A DNA stretch of 64,000 nt from Ziziphus jujuba (GCF_031755915.1 NC_083379.1:17159501-17223500), one strand, 5' to 3'; counted from the first letter of the stretch, positions 1 through 15,289 are shown. A program made the numbers and translations. Notes: generated from the sequence alone by a model not told the origin.

Positions 1-81
1 TCAATGTCCTAATAAGAGGGTCATGGTGATTCCGAAAGTGAAGACATTGAAACTGAAGAAGAAGAGTCGGACAATGAATCC

Positions 82-1569
82 ATGCCGCCATTAGAGGACA
101 TTGGTGATGAAGGTGAAGAAGATTACAAGTATCCAGTTGGAGGAGACTTGTCATTGGTTGCTAGAACAGCTTTAACTGTGTATAAAGATGAGAAGGAAGT
201 GCAACGAGAGAACATCTTTCATACTAGGTGCAAAGTCAAGGATAAGGTATGTAGTATGATTATTGATGGAGGAAGGTGTACTAATATTGCTAGTCTTACT
301 ATGGTTGAAAAGCTAGGTTTACCCACTATGAAGCATCCAGAACCATATAAGCTACAATGGCTTAATGATTGTGGAGAGTTGAAGGTGAATAGGCAAGTGA
401 AGATTGCATTCTCTACTGGTGATTATAAAGATGAGGTTATTTGTGATGTGGTACCAATGCAAGCTGGTCATTTGCTTTTAGGACATCCATGGCAATTTGA
501 TAAAGATACTAATCATCATGGTCGAACTAATAAGGTTGTCTTCAATTTCAAGGGTAAACGAGTGGTGCTTATGCCGATGACTCCTAAACAAGTTTTTGAT
601 GATCAATTGGCTTTACAGAGGTGGAGAGAAGCTGAACAACAACACAATCAAACTGTATCCAACCACTAAGAGAAGAAAAAGAGTGGTGAGGATGAAAGTG
701 TGGGTGAAAAAGAAAAGAAAAATAGTGGAAAGAAAAAAGAGAGTTTTTATGCAAAACAGAGTGAGATGAAGAAGGTTTTTTGTTGTAGAAAGCCTATGAT
801 TGTAATGATGTACAAAGAAGCATATATGAATCATTTAACTAACCCTGATGAATTTGTTTTGCCTAGTTCTATTGTTTCTCTTTTGCACCAGTTCGATGAT
901 GTCTTTTCCGAGGAGATTCCAAGTGGGTTACCACCGATTAGAGGGATCGAACATCAAATTGATTTTGTTCCAGGATCAACAATTCCAAACAGACCGGCTT
1001 ATAGGAGTAATTCAGAGGAGACAAAGGAACTTCAAAGGCAGGTAAGTGAATTGCTTGGAAAGGGGTATGTTAGAGAGAGCATGAGTCCATGTGCTGTACC
1101 TATGTTATTAGTCCCTAAGAAAGATGGAACATAGAGAATGTGTGTAGATTGTAGGGCTATTAACAATATAATTGTCAAATATCGTCACCCTATTCGTAGG
1201 TTAGATGATATACTTGATGAATTGTATGGTGCATGCATGTTTTCAAAAATTGATCTTAAGAGTGGTTATCATCAAATTCTCATGAAGGAAGGTGATAAAT
1301 GGAAAATAGCATTTAAAACAAAGCATGGTTTGTATGAGTGGTTGGTTATGCCATTTGGATTAAGTAATGCACCTAGCACTTTCATGAGATTAATGAAACA
1401 TGTCATGCATCCATTTATTGGGAAATTTATGGTTGTTGATTTTGATGATATTCTTGCATATAATAGAAATTTAGGTAAGTATATAGAGCATCTTAGGATA
1501 ATTTTAGGAGTGCTTAGGAAGGAAAGATTATTTGCTAACCTTAAGAAGTGTGATTTTTTGCAAAGATGA
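82..1569 (+). pseudogene. Ty3 protease-reverse transcriptase remnant (polyprotein segment)
   Basis: One frame covers the retropepsin-like protease (about 82-600) and the RT (about 840-1569). The protease keeps the flap-region motif LLGHPW, but its active site reads IIDGG rather than the usual (V/I)DSG. The RT shows the conserved blocks VLLVPKKDG-type (here MLLVPKKDGT), [13 protein letters not shown] and [12 protein letters not shown]. The catalytic box reads DFDDIL where YFDDIL is usual. Stops interrupt the frame at 667-669 (TAA) and 1132-1134 (TAG, at the Trp of the DGTWRM-type motif, consistent with TGG to TAG). After CDF at about 1555 the frame slips by one base: the shifted frame continues as family sequence (ELVFLEFVV) to about 1605. 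It cannot make an active polyprotein as it stands. Confidence 0.88.
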
Positions 1570-1599
1570 ACTTGTATTTCTAGAATTTGTTGTGAAAGT

Positions 1600-1923
1600 G
1601 TTTGACCCAGGAGATTGGATTGGTTGCACATAAGGAAATCGAGGTTTCTAAAACAACGAAAGTCTAAACTCATGCCGATTGGAGATGGTCCATTCCAAGT
1701 ATTGGAGAGACTTAATGACAATGCTTACAAATTAGATCGTCCAGGTGAGTATAATGTAAGTGCTACTTTTAATGTCGTTAATTTATCTCCTTTTTGTGCA
1801 GGTGACGATTTGATGACAAATCCTTTCCAAGAGCAGGAGAATGATGAGGACATGACCAAGAGCCCTTCAAGATGGAGCCCAAATCCACTTCGAATGTCTA
1901 CAGGACCCATAACCCGAGCATGA
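1600..1923 (+). pseudogene. Integrase C-terminal (GPF) remnant running into the LTR
   Basis: This encodes the end of a Ty3 integrase: DPGD-type start, WLHIRKSRFLKQRKSK, GDGPFQVLERLNDNAYKL and SATFNVVNLSPF. These are the GPF/Y-module residues of chromovirus integrases. The frame crosses the purine tract into the LTR and ends TGPITRA, the conserved tail known in CRM elements, where the integrase C terminus overlaps the LTR. It is joined directly to the RT fragment upstream, so about 2 kb of normal pol (rest of RT, RNase H, integrase zinc finger and catalytic core) is absent. Confidence 0.82.
1827..1841 (+). other. Polypurine tract of the first CRM-like element
   Basis: The purine-rich stretch CCAAGAGCAGGAGAA sits immediately before the LTR start TGATGAGG. 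It would prime plus-strand DNA synthesis. The same position in the sister elements reads CAAGAGGAGGGGAA (plus strand, before 23018) and its complement after 33764. Confidence 0.8.
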
Positions 1924-2811
1924 GTAAAGAGATTGAAAGAGGCACTAAATGGTTTAATCTAGGAGGTGTTTACAACCCAAGGAAGCAAGTTCATTAGTGA
2001 AGATGAACTAAAATTGGTCCATATGATTGGGATGGTGGATGCCAACGTGAAAGAGAGTTTAACACATGGACTTCTACAATATGGTGATATGGCATCATAT
2101 GGTGACATGGCATCCAACTAAGCTTGGCCAAATTTTATAATTAGGAAAATATTAATTTTTATTTATGTATTGATTGGATTTTGGCATGTTGTCTATTTAA
2201 TTTCCTAATTTAGTTTTTATTAGGTTTTTAAATTACTTTCCTAATTTTATTAGAGTTGAATTGGTCAAAGAATTAAAGGCCATTCAAATTAGGAAACTAG
2301 GAACTAAATTAGGTTTCCTAAACCTAACCACATTAGGTTTCCTAAATCTAACCACATTAGATTTCCTAAACCTAACCAAATTAGGTTTCCTAAACCTAAT
2401 CGCATTAGGTTTCCTAAACCCATCAAAATTAGGTTTCCTAAACCTAATTTTTGTCCATTATTATTCCATCTTTATTTTTAGAAAATTTAGGAAAGCTTTG
2501 TAATTTATTTTGCCTATTTGAAGGCACATAAGTCATGAATAAAAAGGAGATTATGATTTTTATTCAAAGTAAGAGTGATTCTCTTGGTTCTTTAAGAACT
2601 ATATCGAACTTTTTCAAGCTTTGCTTGTGGAGTTCAAATTCGACTTATCAATAGGTTATTCCGCAGCCTATTGTGGTGTCTTCACTATACCAAGGTTTTT
2701 ACCTCAAATATAGATAACGGATCGAGGTCTTCCATTGATAGCTTGTAATTAGACAGTCCTAATTCTATCTTTGTTACGGGTTTAAAGGCAGGTCGCTCTA
2801 GGTTCGTATCA
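1842..2811 (+). repeat. 3' LTR of the first CRM-like element
   Basis: The LTR runs from TGATGAGG to CGTATCA (TG...CA). It ends with the motif CTAGGTTCGTATCA shared by all CRM-like LTRs of this window, and shares the segment around 2640-2810 (AATAGG..CCTATTGTGG.GTC, then CCAAGG) with them. The U3 part differs strongly from the others and holds a short tandem array, so this is a divergent subfamily. The 5-bp TSD partner is outside the window; the bases just after the LTR are ATCAT. Confidence 0.85.
2302..2450 (+). repeat. About 24-bp tandem repeat in LTR U3
   Basis: There are six imperfect copies of a unit of about 24 bp with the core AGGTTTCCTAAACCT. Each core is a small inverted repeat (AGGTTT / AAACCT around CCT). 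Copies differ by single substitutions such as ATTAGATTT versus ATTAGGTTT. The array lies in the U3 region, where LTR promoters are often enhanced by short repeats; that role is an inference. Confidence 0.9.
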
Positions 2812-3598
2812 ATCATTTAAACCTTTATTGAAAAAGAACAAAAATCAAAATCCAACAAATTAAAGAAGAAATTTACAATTTTGAGGGGACAAAACTTTAT
2901 GTAATATTATAAAAATGTAAAAGCATAACTTTATTTAATATGATTAATATGTAAAATTATATATATGTAAATTTTAAAAAAATAAACTTGGCAGGTGCAC
3001 TTGGCGTCCCTGGCCCCCTTCCCCAACCTTTATTTGTCCATGCTCTCCTCTCTATTTTTAACCCTATGAATCCATTCCCATCTTCCTTTTAGCTCAATAC
3101 CTCATAGTTTGAAAGGTCCAACGATATTAAGTTTTGCCGAATTCTCCATCGAGTTTTCCGATCACCAATGACATTTTTGGATCTAGATGAGTATACTAAT
3201 ATGTTATCCATCTTATGGCTCTTTATTGGTATATATTTTTTTCATTTTGGTTAATGTTTGAGTAAATACTCATTTTTGAATTAATTAGTTTAATATCAGA
3301 TAAAATAAAATCTTAAAAAATTAGAAAATTATTATTATAAATTATATTATTTTATTTGTTCCCTGTATTTTTTATATTTATATTTATTATTTAGGAAAAA
3401 GATACTTATAAGATTTTTAATGCATGTTCAATTTCTTTATTGGTCTTTATTTTATTTACATTTTTAGGATATCTATTATACCTAAAGATTTATATTTTTA
3501 TTTTTGAAAAAATACTCTTTTAATTTTTTTTATTTTTTTATTTTTACAAACTTCTTTAAATTATAATAGTATTCTTTAATAATTTTTTTTTACTGTAA
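2812..3598. other. AT-rich intergenic stretch, no gene seen
   Basis: Very AT-rich sequence with A/T runs. A GC-richer island at about 2985-3180 (starts CTTGGCAGGTGCACTTGGCG) has no ORF of note. Nothing recognisable was found. Confidence 0.6.
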
Positions 3599-4233
3599 TG
3601 TAACATCCCAATATGAGAAAATGTCTCAAATTTGAGTTTTTGATCAAAGTTAATGGGTTTGATTAAATGGGTCCTATAGTTGATTTTTTACTGCAAGAGG
3701 AATTTTACATTGACAGAGGTACTATAGCGAAGTACTTGTTGACACGAGTCCGTAGACTAGTATATGCCAAAATGGACTAAGGTTAGAAAGTTATAGTCAA
3801 AACAAAATGCGACCCAGACTAATCGGTGAGTTCAGAGTTGACTTTTCATCTATATGGATTTTAATGTTAACTCATATGCCGTGTAATAGTGCTCGTCGAT
3901 ACAAGTCTATAGATTGGTGGTAAGCTTAATTTAGACCTACGGTTGAGAAGTTGCGGATCTGTAAAATCATGCCTATCTTTTTTAGGATTGATTTTACTGG
4001 GTAGTGTGATATTTAAAGGAGTCTCTGACTTTTGCCACATGTCACCAATTGGTAGGTGCCATGTGTCACATTCAAAGAGATGCCACATGTCACGACCAGC
4101 AAGGGCCACATGTCATCCTTAATAAAAAATATTATTTTCCTTTTCTTTTTCTTTTTCCTTTCTTCCTCTCTCCACACACATATGGAGGGAAAAAAAAAAA
4201 AAAACACTCTCTCCCTCTCTCTATGCCCCTCCT

Positions 4234-4247
4234 CCCCCCCCCCCCCC
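4234..4247 (+). repeat. Poly-C tract in family C copy 1
   Basis: A run of 14 C follows a CT-rich stretch. Family C copy 3 has the matching tract on the opposite strand (15 G at 62682-62696) next to the same purine/pyrimidine-rich flank. Confidence 0.9.
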
Positions 4248-4989
4248 AACTCAGGTTGGCCGAAATTGATAAATCTCCAACCACCCATTAGTGTCATGCA
4301 CCAGCTGCCAGCATAACCCAATCACCAAAGAGCTCGGCTACCAAATTTTATGCCCGGCTAGCCGGCGAAGCACCCAGATCGGGTGTGGGAAGCCAACGGT
4401 GACAATTTCTCTTCCTTTAGCGAATCCGCCATGCTCCGGCATGCCCAAGCTACACCACCCCCACCATCTGATAGCACACCACACCAACGTCATCGAGCTG
4501 TGCTCCAATGGTCGGAGAATCCGTCGATGCACCAAAAAATGACCATGGAAGCGATGGCGGACATACCATCCAACCACCGGATTTCAACCATCTCGAGCTG
4601 CATTCTCTATCCTTCCCCCTTAATTTGAGCCTCTTGAAGCTGATGGTGGCCTTTGTTTGCTCCAATTCAAACTCCTTTGTGGTGTATGAAGGGGGCAAGT
4701 GGGCAATGGTTTCTGATGAAAGTTCTGATCACCGCTGGTGATGTCAAAGCTCAACGGAGGCTAATATCGTGTTCCTCGTACCTCTAGCTTTCCATTGGTG
4801 TCTTGTTGGTAAATTGTGGTGATATATTTGAAAATTTGTCATTTTTGAGTAAATTTTGTATTTAATGTTGAAATGGTGTTAAAGTGTGTATATACATGTT
4901 TATGCATGGTTGTGTGTATACATATGTGTGATAGATATTTGTGCATGTTCGTAAATACATATACTTTGTATGTACATACATGTGTATGT

Positions 4990-5178
4990 ATAGATAGGTG
5001 TAAATGTGTATATATATATATATTATATATTGCAAGTGTATGAATAGATATACACACACACATATATATATATATATGTGTGTGTATTGTGTTTTTTTTT
5101 TTTTTTGGTTTTGGGGGGGGGGGGGGGGTTGTTATTATATATGTACTTGTTAAAGGTTTGTATTTGTATGTGTATACG

Positions 5179-5211
<33 letters not shown>

Positions 5212-5470
5212 GTGGATATATATATATATGAGTATGTATATTAATGGATGAACATATATATATGTATGTGTGCATGTATACTTGTGTATATATATGTAAG
5301 GGTATGTATATATATGAATGTGTATATCATTGTTGGAAGGTTGTCTATGTGTGTGTGTGTGTGGAGAGAGAATATATATGAATGCATATATGTATGCATA
5401 TATATATATATTATGTGTATATATATATATATATTATGTGTGTGTATATATGGATGTGTATATATATTTT
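4990..5470 (+). repeat. TA/TG microsatellite zone in family C copy 1
   Basis: Long alternating TA and TG/TATG stretches are present, including (TA) runs at about 5009-5031 and 5179-5204, with a 16-G homopolymer at 5113-5128. Small open frames here encode only I/Y/C/V-rich strings from the repeat and are not genes. Confidence 0.9.
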
Positions 5471-5829
5471 GTGTTATTTAAAATTCTGAAAAGTATTGTG
5501 TACGTTTTTAAATTTTAAAAAAATTTTCATTTAATTTCAATGTCTAGAATTTATGTGATTTAAATATATTTGTTATGTAAAAGTTATATTTATGATTTTA
5601 AAGAAATTATTGTGGTAATAATTAATTTTAAAAAATTGTTGAATTTATGTTGTTGTTTAAGGTAAATATGGAATTTTATAGGTTTAATAAAAGTGTATCA
5701 AATGCGATAGTATTTTATCAAATTTTGATATTTATGATATTGTAAATTTTTATAGTTTTTAGATGCACTGTATTCATTATTAGCATGCAAGTATGTATGA
5801 ATACCCTATGGAGTCATGAACGTAAGGGT

Positions 5830-6240
5830 TGACAAGTATGTCTTCATAGTGAATAACAATTGTTCCCTTCCTTGGCCACAAGATGGTTGGTTACTATATT
5901 ATGGTCATCATTTGAGAGCCATGAACCTGAACATTGGTAAATATATTTGCACAGTGAGCATCAGTCACCCCTTCCTTGGCTGTAGGATGGTTGGTTATTA
6001 TGTTATGGATCAGCACGCAAGTTATATACATGATCATCCTTTGTGAGCTATGGTGAGAGATGGTTGGCAAATATATTTGTTAAGTGAGCATCAACCATCC
6101 CTTCTTAGTCATAGGATGGCTGATTATTACAGATTAGTGTACATGTATGTATGGCCATCATATGGGAGCCATGAACCTGAGAATTGATAAGTATATTTGC
6201 TTAGTGAGCATCAATTATCCTCTCTTTGGTGGAAAGACGA
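5830..6240 (+). repeat. About 120-130 bp tandem units within family C
   Basis: The motif GTGAGCATCA recurs at 5954, 6084 and 6204, each followed by a C-rich CCTTC/CCATCC block and GGATGGTTGGTTATTA-like text. This gives three to four degenerate units with spacing 130 and 120. Related units appear in copy 2 (about 55380-55570) and in reverse in copy 3 (about 60700-61120). Confidence 0.75.
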
Positions 6241-6320
6241 TTAATTTAGCCATAGTAAATTCATAGCAATCGATGCCTCAGGACGTGAAGGTGACAGGAG
6301 ATCCATGTTTATATATATGA

Positions 6321-6541
6321 GTTATTGGCACATAAAGTGCCTAAGCTATAACATATTTCTTATTTGGCTCTTAAATTATTTATTACTACTTCTTCTTTTT
6401 TTCACATTTTGGCTTCTAAATATATATATATATATATTTTTTTTTTCGTATAGTCATACTTCCTAGTGGTTTGATAAAAAATTCATTATTTCCAGGGACT
6501 AAAGTACAAATTTGATATAGTTTAGGAATTATGCCAATAAC
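6321..6541. mobile_element. MITE-like element with GTTATTGGCA terminal inverted repeats
   Basis: The left end GTTATTGGCACATAAAG and the right end, read on the other strand, GTTATTGGCATAATTCC share a perfect 10-bp terminus and a further imperfect CCTAA.CTATA block, about 30 bp in all. The element is about 221 bp with an AT-rich interior and no coding capacity. No convincing target duplication is visible, so the superfamily is not assigned. Confidence 0.6.
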
Positions 6542-6899
6542 AAGACAAAATTCAAAAATAGTTTAAAAAAAAATATACTTTTAAATTTTAAAAATCTTTA
6601 TAAATAATAAAAATAGAAACTTATACTTTTTATACAACATGTCTAAAAATTATAGTGAGACTTAAAAGTAATAAAAAATATATATTTTTTATAATAAAAA
6701 AACAAATGATGTAAAAAAATTTTTAAAAAAAATTGAATAATCAAAACCAAGAAAATTTTAAATAACCATTAACCATGCCAAGCTTCTATTCTTCTACTTC
6801 AAAACTCATAGCAGCTTCAACATCTGTTCCTAAATTATATTTATATTTTATATTTGAAAATTTTTTTATTTATATTATATATTTATAAATTAGTAAATT

Positions 6900-7036
6900 T
6901 TAAACCGATTAACCAATCCAAACCAATTTGATCATAAATGATTTGGTTTGGATTCTATATTAGTAAAACCGATAAGTATGGATTGGATTATATTTTGATC
7001 CAAAATCGAACCAACCCAATCCATGTCCACCCCTAC
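6900..7036. mobile_element. Probable end of a non-autonomous hAT element
   Basis: Read on the minus strand it begins TAGGGGTGGACATGGATTGG, which fits the TAGGGGTG-type termini common in plant hAT elements. Inside lies a long hairpin with arms AATCCAAACCAA / TTGGTTTGGATT (6916-6955). The partner terminus was not located, so this may be a truncated copy. Confidence 0.45.
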
Positions 7037-7041
7037 ATATA

Positions 7042-7625
7042 ACTTCAAAACAACTCAAAAACAAATAAGTTCAAAAGTGCGCATCGTGCTAGAACACTAC
7101 CTTTTCATGTAGATACCAAACACATTTTGACAATATGCCTGCCCCAATATGCTTTCATCCATTGCCACTTCCAATAGCAAAGAGAGACCGGTCAAAACTG
7201 CCATCCATCCACAAGTTGATTAAATTAACAAATTGATAAACTCGATCAACTATCTTTCGAAATCAATAGTGAAGGAGCTAAAGAGAAGATATTGGGGATA
7301 TCCATTAGGAGTCGCTAGGGATTACGGTTATTCGCAAGAAGGAAAAATTGAGATTCTAGAATCAAGGAAAAAATAAACCCGCTACTCGACAGAAAAATTT
7401 GTATTCTTGTAATTTTAAAACAGATAAAAACAAATAATTTCAAAAATGTCGTTGGACTGGAAAACTACGTTTTTTTGGTCAGGATACTTTTAACAAATTT
7501 TGACAATGCCATAACTTACTTACATCCTTTGTCATTTCCTATAGCGAAAAGAAAAATGTCAAACTCTCCCATCCCTTCCAGAAGTTGATTAAACTAACAA
7601 AATAATAAACTCGATCCTCTATATA
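7042..7625 (+). repeat. Two diverged direct repeats of about 200 bp
   Basis: 7042-7250 and 7418-7625 share ordered words: AAAACAAATAA, TTTGACAAT, CCATTGCCACTTCC versus CTTTGTCATTTCC, ATAGC.AA.AG, CAAGTTGATTAAA versus GAAGTTGATTAAA, and TAAACTCGATC. Spacing is about 376 bp. This indicates an old local duplication; no coding potential is seen. Confidence 0.65.
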
Positions 7626-8191
7626 ATCTGCATAACCTATGGGCAAGAAACAATTCCATAATAACACCCTGCCACGGCTAAACAATTTCATAAAATCTTA
7701 ATTGCATATCCCTAAACTTTTAAAGTTTTAAAATTCATTAATAACAAGTTTCTTCCAATATATATCACATCAATAACAAGTTTGACATAGATCATTGTCA
7801 CCCTAAAATATTAAACCTTCACTCTTATTACAACATTTCCCTGGATTACATTCTTTTGCATGTTTGGGAAGATATGCATGGTGAGACGTAATAGAACCTA
7901 CTGTGCAAACAATTAGAGCCTTTATTTGGAGTTTCAAAATATATGAACGAAAAGAAGAATTATTGTTTGTTTAAACGAATATATACGAGCCTAAAATCCC
8001 AACCACTGGCACGTTGTCCAGTGTCCATGACCAGTTAACTGAAGAAAATCAACACATTTCCTTCTATTTTACAATTATACTCGTAAACAACCTTAATTGA
8101 TCTCTAGACCACATCTAAGGCATGAGCCCATCAAACTTAAAAAACACAAGGGGAGGGGGGGGCCGCGGGCGATGAGGGGGGAAGTCTAGAA

Positions 8192-11333
<3,142 letters not shown>

Positions 11334-11531
11334 TTTGATAACCTTTTGTTGCTTCTTCCAGTATTCTACTTAATGCTCACAGTTTATTTATTTATTTATT
11401 TATTTATTTGATGAGATTGATGTTGCAGGAGTTGGTATTATTTGCACCGATGGTGCTGCGCTGTGCTCAAAATTGCAAATTGGCCCCTCACGATGAAATT
11501 AGAAAGCCATGTCCCCGGCCCTATCCCAACG

Positions 11532-11577
11532 AGCATGGGATAAGGGAAAAGGGGAGCATGGGATAAGGGAAAAGGGG
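11532..11577 (+). repeat. 23-bp perfect tandem duplication
   Basis: Two adjacent copies of a 23-bp unit beginning AGCATGGGATAAGGG and ending AAAAGGGG lie about 200 bp upstream of the CRK start codon. Confidence 0.9.
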
Positions 11578-12495
11578 CTATATTTTAATTTTCAAATGAA
11601 ATTCTTGCATTAACTATTTATGAAGTTACAATTCCTCTAAATTATAAAATAGCAACATTACCTCTGAATTTTCAAAATAATATTTATTTTGTGATACACT
11701 GATCCTAAAAAATTAAAATATTTATAAAATATATTTATTAAATAATATATATTAAAATATTATTAATTGATATATTTGAATAATTTAAATATAAAAAATA
11801 AATTTTTAAATGGATAGATAAATAAAAAAATTAATTAATTAAACATTGATATACCATTTGATAAATAAATTTAATAAATATTTTGATAATTTTAACTTTT
11901 TTTATCATAGATAATTGTTTAAATTTGGCATTAATGTTGTCAATTTGATAGTTTATGGAACAATTTGAAAAACTGCAATTCAAGGGCACTAATATAAAAA
12001 ATTAGTCTAATACCGATAATACTCGTTTCTTATTATACCATGTGCATTACATATAATACTTCACAACAAATAAAAAAAGATGTCAAATAATTATCTTTAT
12101 GGAGTATTAAATTTCGACATAATTTAAGGCACCCGTGCAAGTATCCTTTTTGTCAAATATTGAGGATGGAAATGCTGGTGGGGCCATTAGAGCACTAATG
12201 TTCGGGAAACCCTATTTTGTTGTGGAAGCTAAGGACAAATAGATACATCATTTTTGCTTAATAAAAAAAGACACATCTTGAATTCGTGATTCACGAATTA
12301 GAAATGAGTGGAAAAGAAAATTCAACGAAAAACAATAGCGGGGAAGAAACATTAATTACTGTAAAGGACTTGCATGCAACCTATATTAAAGACGAGGAAA
12401 AATAAACATATCTTGCACCTAAGAATTGTAGATAGAAAATAAGACGAGGAGAAAAGTTTCTGGAAATCAATTTCAGCGGCGGAAAATGATGTAAT

Positions 12496-12644
12496 TTGAC
12501 CATTCAGCCAACAAAAAATTTGACATACTTTGACCACTGGACGTAACAGTCGACTCACCATATTCTGACATAAACACTTGACGCGTTCGATGACTTTAAT
12601 CGCAAGTTGGTACGACTTTTTTTCCCTCAAATAATTGCTTTGAC
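12496..12644 (+). promoter_or_regulatory. W-box (TTGAC) cluster upstream of the CRK gene
   Basis: TTGAC occurs at 12496, 12520, 12530, 12578 and 12640, two of them as TTGACC, within 149 bp and about 1.2-1.3 kb upstream of the CRK start. WRKY transcription factors bind TTGAC(C/T), and several CRK genes are known to respond to pathogens through WRKY sites. Regulation of this CRK by this cluster is an inference from position and density. Confidence 0.4.
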
Positions 12645-13823
12645 TCTTTTTTATTTTATTTTGTTTATTTAGTTTTGCTAAAAAATAATTACTATGACTA
12701 TTTTACCCTCTATGAGGATCGTGTTCATGAATAATAAAATTGGAGCATTTTTAAAGAATTTTTTATTTATCTATTTTTATTTTTAAAAAGTTAATATTTA
12801 AAAAACGTTTTGATGGGCATTACATATTAACTTTTTTAATATAAAAGCAGGTTTGACTTTTGAAATTAGACTTTGAATCTTTAAATGTATCACAGTTTTT
12901 GTAGACAATTCAAACTTACCATTTCCAATATTTAAAAATTTATGTAATATAAAAAAAATAAAATAGTTGATAAAAATTATTATTTCATTATTAATTCATT
13001 CTATTTCATTTAAAAAATATTGTGAAAAAATAAAATTTAAAAATAAAAATATTTTAAAAATTTTTTGATTTTAAAATCATTACCATATGTCATTTTTAGA
13101 TTTATTTTATTTCTTTCTAATGGCGTTACAAAAAAAAAAATTGAAAAAATAAAACTGCTTAAAAAATTCTACAATTTTAATAAAACTTAAAAGGAATTAT
13201 TTGATTTTGATTTTGATTTTTTAAAAATTTCCATAACGTGCAATTATTATCAAGATTTGGTTCTAAATGACAGAATTCACCTGGACAATCTCTAAAGGAT
13301 ATCCAATGAATCTCATCTAAAACGCGGACAAACGAATACATGCATTATCAATAATACCTCATAGTAAATATATAAAATCATAACAGTATAAAAGTTCACA
13401 ACTATAGTCCACAATCAACCTACAGATTATAACTATATATGTATATAATATGCTCTCTACTAAGTCTAATATTTAAATCAGAACATTTTAAGAGCATTTG
13501 TAAAATTTAGAAGTACAAATAAATAATAAATAAGTTCAGAAACATAAGTATAAATAAAGAAAGATAGATATTGCTGCTGTTGTGAAAAGAACGACATGAT
13601 AATGCCTAGATTTAAAAGAACGAATTTCAAACAAATAAAATATGAAATAAAAAAATATTAGTAAGTGGCATAGTATAATAGAAAAATATAAATTTATTTC
13701 GGTAAAACTTTCACTCAAGATATCTCGTTCTACTCTTTTGAAAAATTTCCCTTTTTAAAACTATTTTACAAAACCCAACTTATAACCAAGGCATTTGCAC
13801 ATCTGATTTTTGAAATTCTTAAG

Positions 13824-15051
<1,228 letters not shown>

Positions 15052-15289
15052 TGATGTTTATACGCTGCTTTCTAATGTAGTATGATCCTACAATGAAAAT
15101 TGCAGCATAGGATGAGATGTCAATGCACAATGTGATACATATCAACATAAAAATGTTGCATATGGATATGGGGCACAATTTTAACAATGCATTACTGAAA
15201 AAGTCAATAATATGCATATTCATGTTCGACATTAAAATTGGGAAAAATTGCAGAAGATTGAAAAATCAGTTTAGTTGATGCTTACGTAG

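Larger units (their letters stand above)
1..2811 (+). mobile_element. CRM-like Ty3 (chromovirus) retrotransposon, 3' part, non-autonomous
   Basis: This is the right-hand part of a Ty3 LTR element whose 5' end lies outside the window. In order it shows an aspartic protease, the N-terminal and central reverse transcriptase (RT), then directly the C-terminal end of integrase, a purine tract and a 3' LTR. RNase H and the integrase zinc finger and core are missing: RT sequence stops near 1605 and integrase C-terminal sequence begins at once. Protease, RT and integrase tail lie largely in one plus-strand frame, broken by TAA at 667, TAG at 1132 and a frameshift near 1560. The integrase tail runs into the LTR and the LTR starts TGATGAGGACAT, as known for the plant CRM clade. 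The same RT-to-integrase junction occurs in the element at 18238-24147. The clade assignment is recognition by eye. Confidence 0.85.
3599..6300 (+). repeat. Family C long repeat, copy 1 (LTR-like, starts TGTAACATCCC)
   Basis: This copy begins TGTAACATCCC and shares a long ordered series of blocks with two other copies, at about 52911-55990 (plus) and 60360-63125 (minus). The blocks are: an opening with TCAAATTTGAG/GATCAAAG; GACTAGTATATGCCAAAATGGACTAAGG-type text; ATATGGATTTT; a CCATGTGTCA cluster; a pyrimidine tract; a TA/TG microsatellite zone; and a run of units with GTGAGCATCA. No protein domain is visible. The start motif and size fit a long solo LTR of a Ty3 element, but no matching TG..CA end with a TSD was found, so the class is open. 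The right end is approximate; copies 2 and 3 extend further than this one. Confidence 0.7.
6542..8191. other. AT-rich intergenic DNA with a hAT-like end and a diverged direct repeat
   Basis: No gene is supported here. Two structures are visible: a hAT-like terminal segment at about 6900-7036, and two related blocks of about 200 bp at 7042-7250 and 7418-7625. The end of this stretch (8100-8191) is the 3' flank of the CRK gene and includes a GGGAGGGGGGGCCGCGGGCG-type GC-rich patch. Confidence 0.6.
11334..13823. other. CRK upstream region and AT-rich intergenic DNA
   Basis: The first 80 bases upstream of the CRK start hold a TTTA/AAAT repeat (about 11386-11409), with no clear TATA box. A 23-bp tandem duplication lies at 11532-11577 and a cluster of TTGAC motifs at 12496-12644. 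The rest (11680-13800) is AT-rich with A/T homopolymers. Short open frames here show no recognisable domain. Confidence 0.6.

Noticed and set aside
1272..1721. Minus-strand ORF opposite RT (149 codons)
   Set aside because: It is the antisense shadow of the RT/integrase relic; no known domain and no conservation in the sister elements.
2302..2450. Interstitial telomere repeat
   Set aside because: It contains TTAGG-like words but the period is about 24, not 7, and TTTAGGG is not present in tandem.
4839..5518. Short Tyr/Ile/Val/Cys-rich ORFs
   Set aside because: They derive from TA/TG microsatellites on both strands, without conserved domain.
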